Source: Actinomycetota bacterium (GTDB lineage Bacteria > Actinomycetota > CADDZG01 > WHSQ01). Taken from it: a stretch of 6,193 nucleotides of DNA. Of this stretch, positions 1 to 5,900 are shown piece by piece. The translations under genes and the position numbers were made by a program. The stretch lies in contig JADDQX010000141.1 in NCBI GenBank assembly GCA_016781115.1, forward strand, positions 1-6,193, in the 5' to 3' direction. The notes below the pieces were generated by a model that ran no database searches, had not been told where the DNA came from, and saw nothing but the letters and a program-made list of their open reading frames with translations. Position 1 is the stretch's first letter, and the number at the start of each line of letters is the position of its first letter.

Positions 1-3
1 CGA

Positions 4-471
4 ATGACGAAGCGACCTTCCGACGTTCGCGTCGATGATCTGACCGACGAGCAGAAACTCGCTGTCGCGGGCGACATCCTAGAGGCGCTAACTCCGGACG
101 ACAGGGCAGCCGTCCTCGAACGCGCGATCGGCGGCGGCATCAGCATCGCCTTTGCCGGGAAGTCGAGCGCGGTACGCATGTTCCGCAAGGTGCGACCGAG
201 AGTCACGCGACAGGTCAAGTCGCTCAGCGCGGGTCCGCCGGAGGCGCAGGCCGCGAATCTCCTGGTCGAGGGCGACAACCTTCAAGCGATGGCCACGCTC
301 TACCGCGAGCGCGGCCAGGTCGACCTCACCCTGACCGATCCGCCCTACAACACAGGGAACGACTGGCGGTACAACGACAAGTGGGACGAGGACCCGAACG
401 ACCCAGGAATCGGCGAGCTGGTTGGGCCAGAGGACGGCGCTCGTCATACGAAGTGGATGCGGTTCATGTAG
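4..471 (+). CDS. N-terminal fragment of the methyltransferase (DPPY half)
   Basis: This 155-residue open frame ends at the premature TAG. An N-terminal helical stretch (DDLTDEQKLAVAGDIL, about residues 10-30) is followed by NLLVEGDNLQAMATLY and the TDPPYNTG catalytic motif at residues 111-118. The acidic YNDKWDEDPNDPG segment that follows is typical of this Mod subfamily. It lacks motif I and most of the methyltransferase fold, so it should be inactive alone. If annotation pipelines report it separately, it is best read as the first part of the broken gene. The upstream operon neighbour, if any, is outside the window. Confidence 0.7.
   Translation: MTKRPSDVRVDDLTDEQKLAVAGDILEALTPDDRAAVLERAIGGGISIAFAGKSSAVRMFRKVRPRVTRQVKSLSAGPPEAQAANLLVEGDNLQAMATLYRERGQVDLTLTDPPYNTGNDWRYNDKWDEDPNDPGIGELVGPEDGARHTKWMRFM
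469..471 (+). other. Premature in-frame amber (TAG) codon
   Basis: The frame from 4 reads ATG (466-468), TAG (469-471), then CCG CGG CTG GAG ATG ATG without any change of frame. A single substitution explains it: TGG to TAG if the ancestral residue was W, or TAC to TAG if it was Y. The two other stops visible in the window are both TGA, and the 1070-codon helicase frame contains no TAG, so amber reassignment has no support. The next base is C, which is not a strong termination context, so some readthrough cannot be excluded. Confidence 0.9.
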
Positions 472-483
472 CCGCGGCTGGAG

Positions 484-1635
484 ATGATGCGCGCGATGTT
501 GAAGCCGGGGGGCATCCTGGCGATCTGCATCGACCACCGCGAGCTGTTCCGGCTCGGCCAGATGCTCGACGAGATGTTCAAGCCGCAGAACAGGCTCGCG
601 GTCATCAACTGGCAGAAGATCATGTCACCGAAGAGCCACGACACGGGGGTCTCTACCGCCACCGAGTACGTGCTGGTGTACGCGAAGGACGAAGAGCAGG
701 CGAAGACCGGGCGCCTGGCTCACTCTGAGGCGGCGTCGGGTTCCTACCAAAACCGCGACGACGACCCGCTGGGCCCCTGGAGCCCGTCGGACTCGACATT
801 GATGGGCGGCCCCACGCACCCTGCGCAGGTCTACGGCATCCAGAACCCCTTCACGGGGAAGATTCACTATCCCCAGGAAGGACGTTGCTGGCGCAACGAG
901 CGTCCGAAGATGAAGGCCGCGGTCGAGGAATGGGGTGTGAAATACGAGGACCGCGACCTCGATGATGGGCTGCATCCGGCGCTCGTCATCAAGGGGGTCA
1001 AGGACCCCCTAGCCGCGGATGCGAAGGACCCCGCGCTCAAGTCAGCGGTGTCGAAGGCGACGAAGCGACGCAAGGCTGGAAACTGGCCTCGCTACTTCTG
1101 GCGCGACGATCAACGGCGCCAGCCGGGGCACGGCGAGCTTCGCTACAAGACGTACTTCTTCGAGGTGCAAGAGGGTGTCGTTCCGACGACGTTCTGGGCC
1201 AGCGACGATTTTGAGCTTCTCCGCATCGACACCGTTTCGTGGCCGCACCCTGTGTCCGGCACGACGGACGTCGGAGTCAAGGAGCTCAATGCCGTCGTCG
1301 GCCGGGGGCATCGCTTCGACACGGTCAAGCCAATGGCCCTGTTTCAGAATATCATCACGCTCTGGAGTCCACCGGGTGGGCTTGTCCTCGATCCGTTCGC
1401 AGGGTCGGGTACGACTGGGCAGGCGGTCCTGGCATTGAATGCGGCGACCGGATCGGAGCGACGCTTCGTCCTGGTCGAACAGGGGCGACCTTCACGCGGC
1501 GACCCGTACGCGTCCTCTTTGACGGCGAACCGCCTCAGGCGCGTGGTAACCGGTGAGTGGGCATCGGGCGAGGTCGAGCCGCTGGGCGGAGGGTTCTCCG
1601 TCGTCACTGCCGTGCTGACCCCGCGCCGAGGTTGA
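484..1635 (+). CDS. C-terminal fragment of the methyltransferase (SAM-binding FAGSG half)
   Basis: This 383-residue open frame lies in the same frame as the N-terminal fragment, four codons after its stop. It carries the rest of the fold: GGILAICIDHRELFRLGQML, the NWQK and STATEYVLVYAKD segments, a variable middle (about residues 75-210 of the fragment) that probably reads the target site, and motif I DPFAGSGTTG at about residues 303-312. ATG codons at 484, 487 and 496 could allow reinitiation. The only Shine-Dalgarno-like string, GGAG at 480-483, abuts ATG 484 directly and sits 12 bases from ATG 496, so neither spacing is good. Without the DPPY motif it is not expected to methylate DNA unless the two halves reassemble. 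Confidence 0.7.
   Translation: MMRAMLKPGGILAICIDHRELFRLGQMLDEMFKPQNRLAVINWQKIMSPKSHDTGVSTATEYVLVYAKDEEQAKTGRLAHSEAASGSYQNRDDDPLGPWSPSDSTLMGGPTHPAQVYGIQNPFTGKIHYPQEGRCWRNERPKMKAAVEEWGVKYEDRDLDDGLHPALVIKGVKDPLAADAKDPALKSAVSKATKRRKAGNWPRYFWRDDQRRQPGHGELRYKTYFFEVQEGVVPTTFWASDDFELLRIDTVSWPHPVSGTTDVGVKELNAVVGRGHRFDTVKPMALFQNIITLWSPPGGLVLDPFAGSGTTGQAVLALNAATGSERRFVLVEQGRPSRGDPYASSLTANRLRRVVTGEWASGEVEPLGGGFSVVTAVLTPRRG
992..1010 (+). repeat. Perfect inverted repeat (8-bp stem, 3-base loop) inside the methyltransferase
   Basis: AGGGGGTC at 992-999 is the exact reverse complement of GACCCCCT at 1003-1010, with AAG as loop. The stem is G/C-rich and would be stable in mRNA. It encodes the peptide IKGVKDPL in the variable region of the methylase. 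No T-run follows, so it is not an intrinsic terminator. The AAGGACCCC at 1000-1008, which starts in the loop and runs through most of the right arm, recurs in frame at 1024-1032 and gives a repeated KDP in the protein, which points to a small local duplication. Confidence 0.7.
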
Positions 1636-1646
1636 GTCGGTAGGGA

Positions 1647-1660
1647 GAATTCACGAATTC
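1647..1660 (+). repeat. Two GAATTC palindromes two bases apart
   Basis: GAATTC occurs at 1647-1652 and again at 1655-1660, separated by AC. The second is extended to the 8-base palindrome CGAATTCG (1654-1661). The pair sits 11 bases after the methyltransferase stop and just upstream of the nuclease gene, in a noticeably A/T-richer spot than its surroundings. It could be a small operator for a dimeric repressor or simply chance. Nothing in the window identifies a binding protein. Confidence 0.35.
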
Positions 1661-1671
1661 GCTCGGGTGTC

Positions 1672-1678
1672 AGAAGGG
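1672..1678 (+). promoter_or_regulatory. Shine-Dalgarno sequence for the nuclease gene (upstream start)
   Basis: AGAAGGG ends seven bases before ATG 1686, a good match and spacing for a ribosome binding site. It is the main reason for preferring the upstream start over ATG 1755 or ATG 1767, neither of which has a convincing Shine-Dalgarno sequence. Confidence 0.5.
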
Positions 1679-1685
1679 CGAACGC

Positions 1686-2987
1686 ATGTTCCCTCGGCGT
1701 GTTAGGCTCTGGCATTGGAGTGCCACTCCCTCTTTCCTGTCACACCCCCTCCGTATGGTGACCAGCATGTCGACTGACGTCGCTTCTCCAGTCTCCGTCG
1801 AGCCCCTTGAGGTGCTGCTCCCGTGGACGGCGCGGGGCGCTTCGCTAGTCTTGTCCGCCATCCGGGGTGATGACCGCCGAGCGAGAGCTCCCGGCTGGTA
1901 CCGGCGCCAAGTCAGTTCCGGAGGCGCCACCCGGCACCAGGCAGTCGTGCCCGACGTTCTTCGGCTCGCCTTTGCCGGCGTCCACGAGCACTGGGCCCGG
2001 TCAGGCCTCCACGTCTCGACAGGCCTCACGCCCTTGCGCTCGGCGCTCGACCTCCTCTTCTGGTCGGAGCACCCGCTATCGGCGTGGCCGATCAACCTCG
2101 GCGACTGCCCGTACGACCGAGACGAGTCGATCATCGACCGGGAGACAGCCGAGCTAACCGACTTTGGAGAAGAGCTGGCCCGCGCGAGCGACCGGCGACT
2201 CGACTCCCAGCTCGCGGACGAGTTGGTTTTCGACTTCCTCCGCAAGACCTCGCGCGAAAACCCGGAGACAGACGCCTACCGAATGTTTCGTCACTTCCTC
2301 ATCGAGCATCCCGTTCTCACAGAGGCCGAGTTTCGGAGCTTCAGGGGCGTACTGCCGACCCGGCTTGTCGAACCTGCGAGGACGCTGCTCGAACTTGCCT
2401 ACAGGCCGTGGCCTGTATCGGACCGAGATGTGCGTGTGACGGTCTGCACGCGGTGTCGGAACCCGATTGCTAACGGCGCGCAAACACACCTCCGGTGCGC
2501 GACACCGTGGTGTGCGGCCGTTGATGGCGGCACACCGGTGGAGCTGACAGTGCCCCTCGGAACCGAGTGGTACGAGCAGCGCCGCGGCGTGCGGCTGTAC
2601 ATCGGACTGCCAGGTCTGGCTGAAGTTGACCTCGAACGCCAACTCGCGTGTCTCGACGGCGTTCGGGTCGACCTGTGGCCTGGCCCGCCGAGTTCGCCTG
2701 ACGCATACGACCTGGCTGTCCACTTCGTCGACGAGACGACGTGGGCCCTCGACGTAAAGGACCACCAGCGCCCGTTCCGGCTCGGCGACACAACCGACAT
2801 CCCTACGGTCTTCGGTACGGAGACCCGACGCCTGCTCGTCGTCCCGGCGTGGCGCATGAAACGGCCGGACTATGCAAACCGGGCTCGAGCCCTCGTGAAG
2901 GGATCGAGTGTCGAGCTCATCGACACGGACCAGCTGGTGCGCCAGGCGAGAACTGCTGCTGCCCGTCTGAGGAGTGTGGTCCAATGA
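1686..2987 (+). CDS. PD-(D/E)XK-like restriction endonuclease with zinc ribbon, pPIWI-RE-island REase type
   Basis: A 433-residue protein, probably a DNA nuclease. Residues ~30-245 are mostly helical with no motif I recognise. A zinc ribbon follows: C254-x2-C257-x13-C271-x4-C276. The C-terminal ~120 residues look like a restriction-endonuclease fold: YDLAVHF (D342), then strand WALDVKDHQ with D356-x-K358 and Q361, then LLVVPAW and a final helix. D342 with D356-x-K358 fits the metal-binding PD-(D/E)XK core. A separate nuclease of this kind directly ahead of a giant DinG-like helicase matches the REase partner in pPIWI-RE three-gene islands; this assignment is inference from architecture and context. 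It starts 50 bases after the methylase and its TGA overlaps the helicase ATG, so the two are co-translated. The start is uncertain: ATG 1686 has the better ribosome site, whereas ATG 1767 (MSTDVAS, 406 residues) would suit a leaderless transcript. The first 27 codons look atypical (LWHWSATPSFLSHPL, and AGG and AGT codons) and may be non-coding. Confidence 0.68.
   Translation: MFPRRVRLWHWSATPSFLSHPLRMVTSMSTDVASPVSVEPLEVLLPWTARGASLVLSAIRGDDRRARAPGWYRRQVSSGGATRHQAVVPDVLRLAFAGVHEHWARSGLHVSTGLTPLRSALDLLFWSEHPLSAWPINLGDCPYDRDESIIDRETAELTDFGEELARASDRRLDSQLADELVFDFLRKTSRENPETDAYRMFRHFLIEHPVLTEAEFRSFRGVLPTRLVEPARTLLELAYRPWPVSDRDVRVTVCTRCRNPIANGAQTHLRCATPWCAAVDGGTPVELTVPLGTEWYEQRRGVRLYIGLPGLAEVDLERQLACLDGVRVDLWPGPPSSPDAYDLAVHFVDETTWALDVKDHQRPFRLGDTTDIPTVFGTETRRLLVVPAWRMKRPDYANRARALVKGSSVELIDTDQLVRQARTAAARLRSVVQ
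1711..1729 (+). other. Two overlapping, mutually exclusive short hairpins
   Basis: GGCA (1711-1714) can pair with TGCC (1721-1724), and GGAGT (1717-1721) can pair with ACTCC (1725-1729). The two stems share bases and cannot form together. A pyrimidine-rich run, CTCTTTCCTGT, follows. If translation starts at 1755 or 1767, this lies in the leader and could act as a small attenuator. If it starts at 1686, it is coding sequence. The stems are only 4-5 bp, so chance is quite possible. Confidence 0.25.
1754..1759 (+). promoter_or_regulatory. Possible -10 element for a leaderless nuclease transcript
   Basis: TATGGT fits the actinobacterial -10 pattern TANNNT and ends seven bases before ATG 1767, the spacing expected when transcription begins at the A of the start codon. 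No good -35 hexamer is visible 16-19 bases upstream. Another TANNNT, TAGGCT at 1703-1708, lies further up. Both are weak single-motif calls. Confidence 0.3.
2969..2974 (+). promoter_or_regulatory. Shine-Dalgarno sequence for the helicase, with ATGA coupling
   Basis: GAGGAG lies within the last codons of the nuclease gene, nine bases before ATG 2984. That ATG overlaps the nuclease stop TGA (2985-2987) in an ATGA quadruplet. This fixes the helicase start and indicates translational coupling, so nuclease and helicase should be made in linked amounts. Confidence 0.8.
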
Positions 2988-5900
2988 GCCGCGATCTGAC
3001 GGTGTGGATGGACAGCGCTAGGCGCGACGTTCGGGATGTTCTTCCCGCTGACGTTTGGCGCGCGATACCGGTCACGGTCGCGGAGGTGATTCGCGCGGAG
3101 CTCGTGCTGCACTACATGGCGCGGTTTCACCCGTCAGTCTCTCCGGAGGATGCCCACGCTCTGATCGACGGGTATCGCTCTCCCCCCGATGAGGACGCGT
3201 CGCGTCGAGGCGCTTGCCAGCGGCTCAAGCTCTTGCTTGGGCACGACTCGCCGGCGCACCGTCTCACTGGACTACTAGAGCGCTACGCATCAGTCGCCGA
3301 CGATCACGACAAACACGGCGTTGCGCAACGGCTTTGTGCCTGGCGCCGCCACGCTGAGGGCTGGCGCGCGAACCCCTACGCCGAGCACTCGGACAAGCGC
3401 CGCGGCTGGTATGACGACGCGCTTCAGGAGCCCATTCCATATCGCCCGTGGGATCAGAAGGATGCCGAGCCGGGCACGTACCAGTTCGCGGTGTCGGGTG
3501 AGTGGCAGCGCGTACAGGTACCGGCTGTGCGGACGACCGACCAGCCGCCGGCGCTTGCACCGGTCACGTCGCGGCGACGCAAGCCGCTTCACGTGTCATG
3601 GGACGAGCTGGCAGAAGTTGCCGCCCACCTTGATCGCGCGACTCCGGGCAACGCATTCGTTGCCCGCCTGGGAGAGCTACGCATGTCGTCGATCTCCGAG
3701 GCCGGCGAGGAAGCGCCGGCAACGACGCTCACCATCGGCGGATTCGTTCACGCGGTCGGTCTCATGACCGCCGGGAAGACCACGCTGTTGGTGTTGCTCG
3801 CTGCCGCCGCTGCGCGACGCGGTCTGCGTGTCGTCATCTGCACCGACACGGTGCAGGCCGTCCTCGAACTGGTCGACACGCTGAGGAAGGGTGGGATCGA
3901 GGCGGCACCAATACTTGGCGCACACGCGCGCGAGCGACACGCACGTGGTGTTCTCGAGCGTTTGGGTGACGAGCTTGCAGTGGCCGTCGCCGACGGCAAG
4001 GCACTCACCTTCCGTCATGCGAGCGACTTTGGAGCGTGGACCGCCGAGACTTGCCTGCTCGAACCGTTCCGCGACGAGTCAGGTGCCGACCGCGTGCCGC
4101 TCTCGCCTTCGAGTTTCCCGTGTCGCGACCTCGTTCCGGTGAGTGAGCCCGATGCCGCACCGAGGGCGTGTCCACTCCGTGCGGTCTGTCCGGTGCATAC
4201 GGCTGAGCGCGTGGTGCCGACGGCGAACGTATGGATCACTACCGCTGCAGCGCTTCTGCAGTCGGAACCTGGCCCGCTCGCATCTACTCACCGCATGAGG
4301 TGGCTGGAGTACATGCAGCACCACGCTGACCTCCTACTGGTTGACGAGGCGGACCGGATGCTGAGCGCGTGGGACCACACGTTCATGCCTGCACAGGATC
4401 TCCAGGACAGCGAGGACGGCTGGGCCGGCGTCGAACGACCGATAGACGCCGCGAAGGCGAAGCAGCCGGCCCGGTGGCACATGACCGAACGAGCGAAGGG
4501 CGTCGTGCGTCGCGCCAACCGAGCGAGCCAGGCGCTCGATGAGCTGCTGCATCGGTTCTACGGCGCGGAGGGAAGCCGTGCCGTCATCGCTCGCCTGGGT
4601 CACCAGGTTTGGAACGAACAGTCGCTGCTGGTCGACGCCGCACGTGTCCTGCATGGCATTTCGCAGTCACGAGCGACAGACCAAGAAGTCGCAGAGCACG
4701 CCCGCTCTGCCTATCTCGATCACCTCGCTCCCCTGGTGGCGCCGGGGGAGACGTCCCCAACCGCGGACGACTCGGAGCTAGCTCGAGTGCGAGCGGCGGT
4801 TCTGGGTAGCGAGCCCATCGAGGTCGTGTCGAGCCGGCTGGCCAAGTGGGTGGAGGTGGCGCTCGACGTCGAGCCGGACAGCACTGCGCTTGAGCACGCG
4901 GCGAATCTGATCAGTCTTGCGGTGTGGGCGCACGAGTTCTCCGAGACGTCGCGTTTCGTCGTCGACCACTCGGCTGCGCTCCTCGACGAGGAGTTTGGCG
5001 TCGACGTCCCCGACTGGGGCATGAGCGCCACGCGGGCGATTCGCTCGTATCTCTCGCTGGTGCCGGACATGCCCATGGGAAACCTTGTCGGGTTTCAGTG
5101 GCTGGAGGCGTCGACTCCGTCCCAAAGCTCGCTGCGGATGCTCTGGTGTCGCGGACTGGGACGGTGGCTGGTACATCACCTGCACGACTTGCTCGGTGCG
5201 GAGGGAATCGAGGGACCGAACGTGCTAGTCGTCTCCGCGACTGGCTGGTCCGGAAGGTCGTCGCTCTTCAACATGAACCACCCTCCGGACCTAGTGCTCC
5301 ACGTCACCGAGCAAGCCGCGGCCCGGATGGCGAACACCCGGTTCCACTTCACGCCGGTTGAGGCGGGATATGGGAACCCTCCGCTCCGTGTCTCCGGAGC
5401 CGGCACATCGTCCGACGCCAACTTGGACGCGATCGTGGACGCGCTCTTCGCGGAACGGGGCGGGCTGAGGCGCGCCAGGGGTGCATGGATCGATGACGTC
5501 CTCGCCGCCATCGACGATCCTCGCCGTCGGCGAGTCATGCTCGTCGTCAACAGCACTGCGCAGGCGCAAGCGGTCTCGCGGCGCATAGCACGCGTCGCTT
5601 CATCGCGGTACCAGGATCTTCACGCATATGTCGTTCCGGACGGCGAGGGTGTCGGACGCGGTGCCCACTTCGAACAAGTCGTGCCGCGTGGTCAGGTCGA
5701 GAGCTTCGCGACGGCCACCGACAAGGTCGTACTCATCGTGCCCATGCTGTCGATCGAGCGCGGCGTGAACATCCTCAACGAGGAGGCAAACGGAGCGTTC
5801 GGAGCGGTGATGTTCCTCGTCCGGCCTCACCCGCCGGCGGGTGATCCGCAGCTCGCTCTTTCGATCCTGGCTGGCGAAGCACTTCGCGAGTACGGCCAGA

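Larger units (their letters stand above)
4..1635 (+). pseudogene. Type III Mod-like site-specific DNA (adenine-N6) methyltransferase, interrupted by an in-frame amber codon
   Basis: One reading frame runs from ATG 4 to TGA 1633-1635 (544 codons) and is broken only by TAG at 469-471. Counting through the stop, it has VEGDN plus a TDPPYNTG motif IV (D112-Y115), the KWMRFM-stop-PRLE junction, GGILAICIDHREL, and near the C-terminus the SAM-binding motif I LDPFAGSGTTG (D463, F465-G469), followed by a 'VEQGRPSRGDPYA' type tail. Catalytic motif first and FxGxG last is the beta-class order of type III Mod enzymes, which transfer a methyl group from SAM to adenine N6 in a short DNA site. About 540 residues is a usual length for the standalone actinobacterial relatives I remember. 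Both sides of the stop keep clean family sequence, so the lesion looks recent or artefactual. Relatives typically have an aromatic residue at this position (W or Y before PRL), one base change from TAG. Only three bases precede ATG 4, so the true start and its ribosome binding site cannot be judged. Confidence 0.82.

Noticed and set aside
469..471. Reassigned amber codon or programmed amber decoding
   Set aside because: The long helicase frame and the nuclease frame contain no other in-frame TAG, and no special downstream element is visible, so one isolated TAG is better explained by mutation or error.
1711..1740. Intrinsic terminator between methylase and nuclease
   Set aside because: The stems are only 4-5 bp and the following run is mixed C and T rather than a true T-tract. 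It also overlaps the possible start of the nuclease gene.
3321..3767. A 148-codon + strand open frame inside the helicase, and many other long frames on both strands
   Set aside because: They overlap genes with clear motifs, have arginine/serine-rich compositions typical of shifted frames in G/C-rich DNA, and show no recognisable domain.
4245..4261. Two CTGCAG sites separated by five bases
   Set aside because: They fall in well-supported helicase coding sequence (TTAAALLQS) and are explained by codon choice in an alanine/leucine-rich stretch.
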